64,000 bases of DNA from Typha latifolia (Eukaryota > Streptophyta > Magnoliopsida > Poales > Typhaceae), in contig CM034101.1 in the NCBI GenBank assembly GCA_019914945.1, forward strand, positions 5,963,188-6,027,187. Reading direction: 5' to 3'. The notes beneath the pieces were generated by a model that was given only the letters and a program-made list of their open reading frames with translations, was not told where the DNA came from and did no database searches. Below, piece after piece: positions 57,331 to 64,000 of this stretch; position 1 is the first letter of the stretch; every line of letters starts with the position of its first letter. Position numbers and translations under genes: made by a program.

Positions 57331-60300
57331 TTTTTTATCTTTCCCTCTCCCTCACTCTCTCTTCCTTTTTCCCTCTCTCTCTCTAGCTACTACTGTCAGC
57401 AGCAGCTGACAGCTGCCTGCTGCAGCCGCCTGCAGCAGCAGTTGTCTGCTTGCAGCCACCTGTACAGGCCGAAACCAACCACCTGTACTGGCTAGTTTCG
57501 GCTTGGATCAGGATCGGCTATAGCCGATCCCAATCCGTTTCGGCCGATCCCACTCAGGATCGGCTGAAACTGGAAACTATGATTCTAACAATGTTTGACT
57601 ATTTGATGTTGGGGGGACTTGATTGCTTAATATTTGGAAGCTTGTATTGATTCCGAATAAAAGATTCACATTGACATATGTGTAACTGAGACTAAACAAC
57701 AATATGCTCTATAGAGAATCTTGTATTACACTTTTCTTTAATCTGATTCAGATAACCTTTGGATACTAGGTAGCCACTGCATCTTTTGGTTATGTAGCAC
57801 TTAATGATCATAAAAGAAACTAATCCTGCTTTGTTAGGAAATATTCTTCTCCTTTCAATGTTTTAGGCACATTGAAAAGGCCTGGGATGGTTCTTGAAGT
57901 ACCATTTATAAGTTCTAAAATGAAATGATCCTGTACTATGGTTGAACATCCTTGAATTCTGTAGAGGTTTGAAGTCATGGAAAAGTTGGCTATGATAGCG
58001 TATTAGATTACCTATTGAGTATTGACCCAAAAAGTTAAGTTGTTAGGCAAACAATATTTTTCATGCGTTTAACAAACAAAAATAATAAGCCTCCATGAAT
58101 GTCATCAGTGCTAAGTAGTAAAAGCACATCCTTGAAGCAAATAAAGGGCTAAAGAAAAGGTTAAGGGAGCTCATCCTGTATAGTTTTGGAAGCTTCTAGA
58201 TAACAAAAGCATATTGAAACTTGAAAGTAGATAATGTTCACCTCCTAAGCGTTCTGCTATGGCCCCAGTAACTAAACCTCCAACCATATCAACCACAAGA
58301 ACATCTGAATATGCGCCAATGTTGGCCATAGACAACAAGAGAGATAATGTGTCGACTCGCAAAAACCTAGGCACAATGAGAGAAAAACAAAATTGAAGAA
58401 AATAGTTTACATAAATTAAACATTTCCTATATGCAGTGAATAGTTGCCTATTAAAAGCAATATTTGCTGTTCCCACATGCACAATCAGAATAATATGAAT
58501 CATAACCTTTCTGTTCAGCATCTACCAACAAGACATTGGGAAACCTATGCGCGCACACAAATAGGATAAGATGTTGGCAACAGATTTTAGTTTGAAAGCA
58601 GAAAAGAATATATCATTGGTTGATTTAATTATTATCACACAACTACTAATAAATTATATACACACAATTCATATCAGATGTACTAACCCAACTTTATCAA
58701 CAGCAGCATATATGAATTAATCAAACGGAATTACATCTCAATTCTATGTACAAAGATCATTAAAGAAGTACCCTAAACGAAGTGAATGACAATATGGTGG
58801 CGAAGTTTTTCTAACTAATCAACACCAAAATCTCCGAATACTCAAGAAATATCATAGTGAAAATGAAAGCATTATGATGTCCACAAAGTAATTGAGAATA
58901 ACATTAAGACAGATAACAAGAATAATCAACTAAAGATCTCAAAATAGATTACCCTATTCGAGTCGGATATTTCTTGAAATATGTCTCGCATATGCTGCAA
59001 AAAGAAAGTGGAGAATGAGTCAGTAAGTAATATATTCCATTAAGTTCTTCACAAGACAACAAATGAGAAAAAATGTAACTACATCTAATTGACTTACTAA
59101 ATCAAATAGATGGAAACATAGGTGGAGCCAGTAAACCAAATCAAACAGATGGAAACATTGGTGGAGCCAGCAAGAGCCAGAAGGGACCATAACCCCCCTT
59201 GCATTTGAAACTTTTATTTAATACACTTAGATAATCATGTGGTTGCGCCCTTAGAAAAGTTACATTGCCTCCTATGAAGACATCAATCTTTATTTTATGT
59301 TATAAAATAGTTGGCCTATACTATTTTAAAGGTTTTGAATTCAAAATTCCAACAGAGATGGGATATTTGTCTTGTGTAACAAGTCTTCAAAATATTGAGA
59401 TTCTAAAAGATATACCTAATTTACACACAAAAAATATATAATTATGAGTTTTAAACTAGCTTCCTTGGCCTCTCTTCCCAAGCCAACAAAAGCCCAAGTT
59501 CTAACAATCATAAATAGTTGAGAAAGAGATCTCAAAGTATAGTGAAAATAAAGCTAGATGGCCAAAAACCCAAGATAAAATATGTTACATAGGTCATCCA
59601 TATTCCACTCATTATAAGCAGCTATTGCTGGAAAGTTTTTAAAGGTTTAAGTTGGGGTTTTCTATGGGTAATATAGTGTAAACCAAAAGAGATTAAGTTA
59701 AAGAAATTAGCTAACTGTTGTGTGGGAAATTTTGTAGTCATTAGATGAGAAGAACCACGAACCGTGCACATTGTAATACTTGAATTTAAGGTGTGCCTAG
59801 ATTATTTAGCTCTTAAAGTCTATCACCTTTAACTAGAGAATAGCATGTCAAAATTAAATTAAACATATTTTATATTTCTATTCTTTGTTTTTTATTTTTG
59901 GTAAACATATCCTGATTTTATGCATTTCCATGTGCTTCTGTACTTGTTAGATGTGACTTTTCATATCTTTTTATTTACTAGATTTTTATAATTATTTGAT
60001 GGGACATAAACTAAAAATGAATATAATATTTCAGCTCCACCACTGTCATGGATGCCATCAATCATTCATTCTGAGTAGTGAGTACCTCGACCTAACCCTT
60101 TCCCAATCATAATAATAAATGGGTCAGGTTCTGGACTAATGTAGACCAGTTAATAGAATGAAATGATTTGCAGAGACTTGTTGATTCGACATATCATCAA
60201 CCTAATCTATCTACATCTCCTTTAAATATTTTTCGACCTCTTTTAAAGAATAAATGCAATAACTATTACATGTTAAGCTTAAGAAGAACCATAAAATTTA

Positions 60301-62138
60301 GGACAACACAAATGAATGTACATAGGCAGAGTTACATCACAAATTATGCTATAACTGTACTTAGTTTAGTATAAAACAACACAGAAACATCATGTACATC
60401 GAATCACGAAAAGGTACTTAATGAGGATTAATAGAATGAAATAATTTGCTGAAACTTGTTGATTCAACGTATCATCATGCATTATGAACTCTGTATACTT
60501 AGCATTGCTATAAGTCTTCATCTGAAATTCCATAAGAAGCACCAATTTATTAACTATAAACATCAGGAAGAAATTTCAATAAACTAAAACAAAAATCTAT
60601 GACAGCGTCACTTATTATCCTTAATAGGTATTAGTAATATCAGATTCTCATCTAATAGTGCCATAACACTGCATATCCCAAGGTTCTACTAAAGTCTAAT
60701 CATGTGAATATCTTACCGCTGGAAAGAAATGAAATATCGCAACTGAAAAGAACAGAAGATGAGGTAGTTATATTACCTTCGTGTAGATGGACGCCGCAAA
60801 AGTACTTTAGGGGCATATTTCTTTTGTTTCTTTAATTTGTATTTCTCCTGATGACAATTCCTTGATCAGCAGGATATCAAAATTGAAAAGCTGCATAGGA
60901 TTTAAATATTACACTCACTTGTGAAAACACAGTCTTATTTCCAAATGTTGAGCTATTAGCTATCAGAGCTTCAACAATTTCATCTCCAGTTGCACCATCC
61001 CTGCATCAAGAGAAAAAACTTAGATGGACTAGCAGACCAAGTTGAGGATATTAATCATCACAAATAAATGAGTAATTGATACATTAGAAAACCCACCTGC
61101 CTATTCTACCCAGTAAGAAAACTGACAAAAATAACAGTCTCTCAACAAAATTAAAGGAGCTTCTCTGGCAGAAGAAGTAAAATTTACTGAAGCATTCTTA
61201 AAAATTTAATGCGCATCAAACCTAAGCTTATTTCAGAGAACATCTACTATGTATCATAATTGACTCAACCCCTTTGTTCTTGTCAGATTACTAATATATA
61301 GAATCAAAATTGCAATGCAAAAAGGTATTTCAGCAACTGTGATACAGATCTGTCATCCCGAACTTTAAGAGTCGAAAAGAAGAATAACTTTCTTTGAGGA
61401 AGTCAATAAGTGAAACCTTGTTACATTAGTTCTGGAGAACAACAAATCAGTTATTCCAATCAAATGTACAACTTGGCTTTCTTGGTTTCTTAGTTAACTT
61501 TCACAACTTGGCTTTCTCAGTTTCTTAGTTAACTTTCCTTCAAAGTACTTAATAAGTTCATGGGCCAAGGCAGTTAAGATTTCTTTATGTATGAAAAGCA
61601 AGTATAACAAAATGCACAAAAAGATCAAGAATATCAGTAAATATCATGCATAAGCATGAGTCTTCACATTTAGAGAGGTAAGACATCAATAAAATCATAA
61701 AAGATTCAAGCTTATCTATGAGTTATATGGTTACATACCAGTGAATCAGTGGTAACAAGTTAGATGTCAATTAAAACCAAGAAATGTTAAATATAAAAAC
61801 ATTTCAGGACACTACTTCAATACATCAGGATTTTTAGATGCCTATGAGACATTTTCTGCCAAGACTGTAAAGATGTGGAACTATTGAGGTACTACTTAGT
61901 AGATCCAACCACCACTAATTATCCTTTGACTTCATAGAACCTCAATCTCCTTCCGAATCAACCAGGTACTTAAAACATTTGCCCTGAATTGAAGGACTAA
62001 ATAAGATGAGCTCTCACCTCCGCATTGCATCTATATCATCACTGGATAGATTTTGGGCCGTGTTATTGTCAAGCAATGACCTATTGTCTCTAAAATCCTC
62101 CATCACTTGTCCGTCAACACCATCTTGTGCACAATCAT
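32594..62138 (-). CDS. TRM6: TRM6/GCD10, tRNA m1A58 methyltransferase non-catalytic subunit (partial, 11 exons seen)
   Basis: Minus-strand exons are 62138-62018, 61000-60919, 60847-60777, 58994-58953, 58366-58242, 48518-48425, 41011-40833, 40739-40652, 40563-40458, 38843-38757 and 32701-32594. All junctions are GT-AG and the phases agree throughout, giving 366 residues and a TGA stop. The conserved blocks RDNRSLLDNNTAQ, KLKKQKKYAPKVLLRRPSTR, LRVDTLSLLLSMAN, VVDMVGGLVTGAIAERLGG, ISEPWLREYQ and VLPSRTHPHMQMNAFGGYIL identify the Gcd10p/Trm6 family. The protein pairs with catalytic TRM61 in the nucleus to methylate A58 of tRNAs, including initiator tRNA-Met. About 80-90 N-terminal residues lie beyond the right edge. 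Introns of 7.4, 9.7 and 6.1 kb are filled with transposons. Confidence 0.93.
33891..34591 (-). mobile_element. hAT-derived MITE
   Basis: It is flanked by AGAAAAAA on both sides (33883-33890 and 34592-34599). The left end, TATGGAAGCTAGTTTCAACC, matches the 5' end of the hAT at 41245-44786, and the right end matches its 3' end. The interior is CT/GA-rich with no transposase. The duplication is low-complexity, so it is weaker evidence than the ends. Confidence 0.78.
34803..36280. mobile_element. Solo LTR (1478 bp)
   Basis: It starts TGTAAGAACTGC and ends TTCGGGTCGTGACA. The perfect 5-bp duplication ATTAC flanks it (34798-34802 and 36281-36285). The interior has a CT-rich leader-like zone near 34960-35030. 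The matching internal retrotransposon region is absent. Confidence 0.88.
36642..38756. other. TRM6 intron, no further feature assigned
   Basis: AT-rich intronic sequence with short inverted segments that may be old MITEs (around 36960-37260). No coding exon was found. Confidence 0.5.
38757..38843 (-). CDS. TRM6: TRM6 exon, LATCMHKLQ block
   Basis: It encodes PLATCMHKLQASRMAVGLQI and SEPWLREYQ. Acceptor CCTGCAG, donor GTCTGA. Confidence 0.9.
38844..40457. other. TRM6 intron, nothing recognised
   Basis: 1.6 kb of AT-rich intron without clear transposon ends or coding potential. Confidence 0.6.
40458..40563 (-). CDS. TRM6: TRM6 exon, LLPLLSYSAPFAVYHQYLQ block
   Basis: It encodes LIVAASELEVDRLIIDLLPL and SYSAPFAVYHQYLQ, and ends in phase 0. 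Confidence 0.9.
40652..40739 (-). CDS. TRM6: TRM6 exon, IKFWKENGFT block
   Basis: It encodes CRQVLKSVKPGRRPSSEIIK then FWKENGFT. It is separated from its neighbours by introns of only 88 and 93 bp. Confidence 0.87.
40833..41011 (-). CDS. TRM6: TRM6 exon, variable linker
   Basis: It encodes RIVQAPFTDLCSS and an acidic Ser-rich low-conservation linker. Junction phases fit the exons on both sides. Confidence 0.85.
41601..44301 (-). pseudogene. hAT transposase (BED zinc finger, DUF659, hATC), broken
   Basis: Minus-strand pieces in order: a BED finger with CNWCGKEMSSISCLKEHLAG (near 44180-44116), followed by two in-frame stops; an acidic/Arg-rich linker (44067-43783); a DUF659 block with FGCTLMCDGWSTQNRRNIIN and VVQVVTDNGANYKAA (43575-43147); a frame change near 43185; SCAAHYIDLMLEDI and ESIKKTW (43142-42708); the hATC dimerisation segment IVSSSQCERNWTTFSLIHTK (42294-42079); and a Ser/Tyr/Gln-rich tail ending at 41601. 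The reading frame is broken at several places, so the element cannot move by itself. Confidence 0.9.
44341..44440. repeat. CAG/CTG-rich self-complementary patch in the hAT 5' region
   Basis: Clustered GCTGCTG and CAGCAGC blocks can pair with each other. A similar patch occurs in the MITEs near 57370-57460 and 63005-63070. Confidence 0.75.
45500..46284. other. TRM6 intron, nothing firm
   Basis: A short minus-strand stretch at 46019-46070 has acceptor- and donor-like flanks but does not fit TRM6 and is not annotated as an exon. The rest is AT-rich intron. Confidence 0.5.
46285..46886. mobile_element. MITE, probably hAT type
   Basis: It starts CTAGGGGTAAGTGAG and ends GATAGCCCT. The interior repeats AAGCTTGA/GAGCC motifs in both directions. 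The flanks AACTAAAA (46277-46284) and AACTAGAA (46887-46894) form an 8-bp duplication with one change. The TAGGGGT..GCCCTA ends are common in plant hAT MITEs. Confidence 0.7.
46895..48424. other. TRM6 intron, no feature recognised
   Basis: AT-rich intronic DNA. No transposon ends or coding segments could be supported. Confidence 0.5.
48425..48518 (-). CDS. TRM6: TRM6 exon, GTGYVCSTY block
   Basis: It encodes TGYVCSTYFGSVPNPIDISR, then MFNFSSEECS. It is isolated between introns of 7.4 kb and 9.7 kb. Acceptor TTACAG, donor GTATAA. Confidence 0.9.
48579..48600. repeat. (GAA)n microsatellite
   Basis: About seven GAA units in the large TRM6 intron near the 48425-48518 exon. Confidence 0.9.
48602..50452. 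other. TRM6 intron, no feature recognised
   Basis: Intronic sequence of mixed composition. Small open frames do not look like known proteins. Confidence 0.5.
50453..51683. mobile_element. PIF/Harbinger-like TIR element without transposase
   Basis: The ends GGCCATGTTTGATTTGAGG and, reversed from the right, GGCTTTGTTTGTTTTGAGT are inverted repeats. The 3-bp flanks CTA on both sides fit the PIF/Harbinger target rule. The 1.2-kb interior is AT-rich with no coding frame. Confidence 0.7.
51687..52560. other. TRM6 intron, no feature recognised
   Basis: No gene or transposon could be supported. A short tandem duplication of about 18 bp lies near 52535-52570. Confidence 0.5.
52637..52709 (-). repeat. 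tRNA-like SINE head, copy 1 (inverted)
   Basis: On the minus strand it has a box-A-like TGGTTAAGAGGG and a box-B-like GATTCAATTCC, the RNA polymerase III promoter pair of tRNA-derived SINEs. It matches 52761-52833 at 72 of 73 positions in opposite orientation. Further sequence to about 52577 may be its SINE tail. Confidence 0.65.
52764..52833 (+). repeat. tRNA-like SINE head, copy 2
   Basis: This 70-bp insert lies inside the gag of element E. It is flanked by a 22-bp direct repeat with one change (52742-52763 and 52834-52855), which looks like a target-site duplication. Box-A-like and box-B-like motifs are as in copy 1. The 3' SINE body is missing. Confidence 0.65.
52850..54585 (+). pseudogene. 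Element E gag end-protease-integrase, broken
   Basis: The knuckle CFRCDERFTPGHRC is followed by ISMHAYSGTSAPRTLWVDRL and ILIDSESTHNF, in which the protease active-site D-S/T-G reads D-S-E. About 15 residues later the frame runs directly into the integrase segment (SQSCAWPGLRRDVRNFVHAC). Then come WEDISIDFIEGLP, VSDRD, HPQTNGQTEMVNRG, VFHVSLL and ILVEWLGEPSDEATWELE. Stops and frameshifts occur, for example after SAGLL and DISDF. The protease-to-integrase junction is not at the same place as in C. Confidence 0.87.
54611..55060 (+). repeat. Element E 3' LTR (end uncertain)
   Basis: It follows a G/A-rich tract and the stop of pol. It contains GCGTTCGAACGC palindromes, two hairpin modules (54719-54746 and 54805-54825) and a TATA-like CTATAAAGG, in the same order as the LTRs of B and C. 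Confidence 0.75.
55061..55847. other. Unassigned, contains a strong hairpin
   Basis: CT-rich sequence after the E LTR. The only notable structure is the perfect 12-bp-stem hairpin at 55440-55466. Open frames on both strands are not recognised. Confidence 0.45.
55440..55466. repeat. Perfect short inverted repeat
   Basis: GGGTTGGGCGAA, a 3-base loop GCA, and TTCGCCCAACCC form a perfect 12-bp stem. Confidence 0.95.
55848..56060. mobile_element. Possible TIR-element end (TAGGGATGGCAAA type)
   Basis: TTAGGGATGGCAAATTTTGACC, followed by repeated AACCCG/CGGGTT motifs, resembles the start of common plant hAT-like MITEs. The other end was not found, so the limits are uncertain. Confidence 0.4.
56248..56394 (+). 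pseudogene. AN1 zinc-finger (stress-associated protein) gene fragment, broken
   Basis: The open stretch reads FRFHCGNLFYGLHRYSDTYD and continues CSFNYKAAWREEIARANHVI to a TAA stop. It is the C-terminal AN1 domain of A20/AN1 stress-associated proteins. Several zinc ligands are lost: the first Cys of the CxC pair is Phe, the Cys after LF is Tyr, and the His before the last Cys is Tyr. Upstream frames are shifted, and the A20 part is not seen. It is sense on the + strand, opposite to TRM6, inside an intron. Confidence 0.8.
56966..57581 (+). mobile_element. hAT-derived MITE
   Basis: It is bounded by the perfect 8-bp duplication ATTCTAAC (56958-56965 and 57582-57589). The ends are CAAGGTTCC and, reversed, CATAGTTTCC. 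The 3' side of the hAT at 41245 is at the left and the 5' side at the right. The interior keeps the CT tract (57299-57325) and the CAG-rich patch. There is no transposase. Confidence 0.93.
57299..57325 (+). repeat. (CT)n microsatellite in the MITE
   Basis: A perfect CT run within a longer pyrimidine tract. Confidence 0.9.
58242..58366 (-). CDS. TRM6: TRM6 exon, Rossmann-like core
   Basis: It encodes FLRVDTLSLLLSMANIGAYS and then DVLVVDMVGGLVTGAIAERL. This is the degenerate SAM-binding-fold segment of the non-catalytic subunit. Acceptor GTGCCTAG, donor GTGAAC. Confidence 0.92.
58953..58994 (-). CDS. TRM6: TRM6 micro-exon (42 nt)
   Basis: It encodes ICETYFKKYPTRI between split Ser and Gly codons. 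Acceptor TTTGCAG, donor GTAATC. Confidence 0.9.
59100..59172. repeat. Tandem duplication of about 42 bp in a TRM6 intron
   Basis: Two neighbouring blocks share ATCAAA..GATGGAAACAT.GGTGGAGCCAG with few changes. Confidence 0.75.
60147..60480. repeat. Dispersed direct repeat in a TRM6 intron
   Basis: 60150-60200 and 60427-60477 share TTAATAGAATGAAAT.ATTTGC and ACTTGTTGATTC.AC.TATCATCA, with a few differences, about 275 bp apart. Confidence 0.75.
60777..60847 (-). CDS. TRM6: TRM6 exon, KYAPKVLLRRPSTR block
   Basis: It encodes EKYKLKKQKKYAPKVLLRRP and STR. The preceding intron is only 71 bp. Confidence 0.9.
60919..61000 (-). CDS. TRM6: TRM6 exon, GATGDEIVEAL block
   Basis: It joins the previous exon inside an Arg codon and encodes DGATGDEIVEALIANSSTFG, then NKTVFSQ. 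The donor is GTGAGT. Confidence 0.9.
61471..61539. repeat. 34-bp tandem duplication in a TRM6 intron
   Basis: CAACTTGGCTTTCT and CTTAGTTAACTTTC are repeated once in order with two changes. Confidence 0.8.
62018..62138 (-). CDS. TRM6: TRM6 first visible exon
   Basis: The acceptor is TATGCAG and the donor GTGAGA. It encodes DCAQDGVDGQVMEDFRDNRS and continues through LLDNN and SSDDIDAMR. It enters in phase, so at least one more exon lies upstream, outside the window. Confidence 0.88.
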
Positions 62139-62311
62139 CTGCATATAGCAAAAGTCATCAAATATCACACCAAAGATAAGGCCAAAAAATGTGAATGTTA
62201 CGAAGATTAGTTTTCTATATGCACATATCTTTACTTCAGCTGACAACACAAAGAATAAAGCTTTATTGATTAAATGCATCTGTCAGTAACTAAAGATATG
62301 ATAAATCATAG

Positions 62312-62484
62312 TAGGTTCTAAGTATTGGTTTTGGGATTAGCCGTTCAAAAAAAAAATAATACATATTGGCCATATCGCTGAGAACCATCCGTTTCGGAGG
62401 ATCGAATTGGAGATTGGCTAAATCAGCCATATAGGCCCATCTGTTTCACCGAAATAGATTAGGATCGACCAAAAGTTCAATCCA
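62312..62484. mobile_element. Short hAT-family MITE (173 bp)
   Basis: The left end TAGGTTCTAAGTATTGG is like the left end of the outer hAT element at 41175, and the right end ..AAAGTTCAATCCAT is like that element's right end. The flanks AATCATAG and TATCATAG agree at 7 of 8 positions. Confidence 0.68.
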
Positions 62485-62591
62485 TATCATAGAATTGGCA
62501 TAGGACTATTCTTTACCATAGAATCTGATATATTTAGAGACATGGAACTAACAAAAGGAATTTGTCATGTAAATCTATAGGCCCCCAAAAG

Positions 62592-63427
62592 CAAGGTTCC
62601 TAGTTTCAGCCGATCCTGAGTGGAATCGACCGAAACGAATCGAAAATGACCTTAGCTAATCCCAATCCTGGTCGAAACCAACCGATTGGCTGGTTTCGAC
62701 CGATACCCAATCTGTTTCGGATAAGGCTGATCTTGCCCGAAATGGGAGAAAACAGGTTGGATCCGCCCGGACCCCACCCCCCCCCCCCCCCACTTGCCAC
62801 TCTTTCTCTCTTTTCTCTTTCTTTTCTTTCTTTCTCTCTTTCTCTCTCTTTTCTCTTCTTTCTCACCTCGGTGACCGAGTAGATCTCCAGCGAATTCGAC
62901 CTCCAGCAATCTCGGGTGAGTTTTTTATTACTTTTTTTATTTTTAATTCCTATCTCATTCCCTCTCTCTCTTCCTGCACTGAGTGAATCCGATAACCTCT
63001 ACCGTTGCTACTGCTGTGAAGCAGCAACAGATGTTGAGCTGCACCTACAACAGCAGCACCAGTTGCTGAGAGCTAGAGAGAGAGAAGAAGGGAAAGAAGT
63101 AAAGGAAAAATGGGAACCTTATCTATGTGAGTAATCTTTAAATAAGTTTTGAATGTTGAGAGGGGAAAAGGGAGAGAGAGAGAGAGATCAATATTCATCA
63201 AAGTTTTGAATTTTGAGTGAGTTAATACATTTTTTAAGTTTTTAGGCTTTATATGTGAGTAATTTTTATTTTCCCCTCATCTTTTTCTAAATTTTTAGAA
63301 ATTTTTCTGCATTTTTAAATTATATTTAGAATTTTACGTAATTAAAAAATAGTCCAATCCGATACGAGCGGCCAATACGGCCAATATATATATGATGCCG
63401 ATCTCGATCCCAATACTAAGAACCTTG
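62592..63427 (-). mobile_element. hAT-derived MITE (836 bp)
   Basis: It is bounded by the perfect 8-bp duplication CCCAAAAG (62584-62591 and 63428-63435). The ends CAAGGTTCC and GAACCTTG are inverted. It has the opposite orientation to the MITE at 56966. It keeps the CT tract and a CAG/CTG patch near 63005-63070, with no transposase. Confidence 0.94.
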
Positions 63428-63435
63428 CCCAAAAG

Positions 63436-64000
63436 TGCAATTATAAAGGGAAAATGTCTAACCCCTAAGTATCCATTGATGACACTAATCTTGTGAGCTT
63501 TAACCACTGAATTCAGTTTCTATAGTCCACACAATGTCCAGTCCGTTCAACCTCATTTTTTTGTCACTTTTTTGTTTAATCCCCTAATATTCCATAATAT
63601 AGCCTACATGGATTAAGATAAGGAATTAGGATTATTTCCTGCACCGTGGGCACTTCTCCTCGTAGTTCTAATTGAACCTTCAACACCAACCTCGGTCTTA
63701 TATTTCCCCTAACTGCCTTGCAGCTTCTATTTAATCTTAATAAAATTTGCAATTAGAAAAAGGGAATACATAAAAAAATTAAATAACTGATTTCCAAATT
63801 TTCAGATGCTAGAAAATGGTAATATTAATGTATACTCAACCTCTAATAATCTGTAAGAGGACATAAACACAAGACAGCGTATGGAGTTTGACAGATTTGA
63901 AGATAAGCAAAGCAGTTGAAATTAGAGATTAAGTAGGATAAAGTCAACTAAGATTGGAGGCCAAGAAAGGCTTTGAAACAAGACAATCTGCTTTGGTTCC
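63436..64000. other. No feature recognised
   Basis: AT-rich sequence upstream of the first visible TRM6 exon on its strand, probably a further TRM6 intron. No N-terminal exon of TRM6 could be found here. Confidence 0.5.

Noticed and set aside
62606..63134. Frames inside the MITE at 62592-63427
   Set aside because: Low-complexity translations of CT/GA tracts within a non-coding MITE.

Overview
The window is nuclear DNA of a flowering plant. It holds spliced host genes with canonical GT-AG introns, plant-type retrotransposons primed by initiator tRNA-Met (TGGTATCAGAGC sites) and plant hAT/Mutator/PIF-type transposons. The first coding exon of the left gene is markedly GC-rich compared with its later exons, which would suit a monocot, but the species cannot be named from this sequence.

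Three host genes were found, all by joining exons across introns. (1) An EF-hand calcium sensor closest to SCS (SnRK2-interacting calcium sensor), + strand, five exons, 7770-12835, 377 codons. (2) A two-exon, cysteine-rich, defensin-like secreted peptide gene, - strand, 13383-13729, tail to tail with the first gene. (3) TRM6/GCD10, the non-catalytic subunit of the tRNA m1A58 methyltransferase, - strand. Eleven coding exons are visible between 32594 and 62138, and the N-terminal exons lie beyond the right edge.

The rest is layered transposon sequence. Left edge to 5300: a decayed Ty3-type LTR element with an extreme lack of C on the + strand, then the 3' end of a second one. 15138-26704: a complete chromovirus (element B, target duplication TTCAT) on the - strand, split by a younger chromovirus (element C, 19427-24942, duplication CATTT). 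Element C has long open frames but lacks reverse transcriptase and RNase H. About 27500-31985: a decayed LINE cut by a short non-autonomous LTR element (F) and by a solo LTR (D). The right half is TRM6. Its introns are swollen by a Mutator-like element that itself holds a hAT MITE and a solo LTR, a hAT transposon inserted in a member of its own family, further hAT MITEs, a PIF-like element, a pair of inverted tRNA-like SINE heads, a chromovirus fragment (E) and a broken AN1 zinc-finger gene.

The most unusual items are: the small defensin-like gene; the PR-to-integrase fusion in element C and a separate RT loss in E; the 42-bp tandem repeat in C's LTRs that multiplies the primer-binding site; a hairpin module shared by the LTRs of B, C, D and E with paired base changes; and the strand-biased C loss in the left-edge element.
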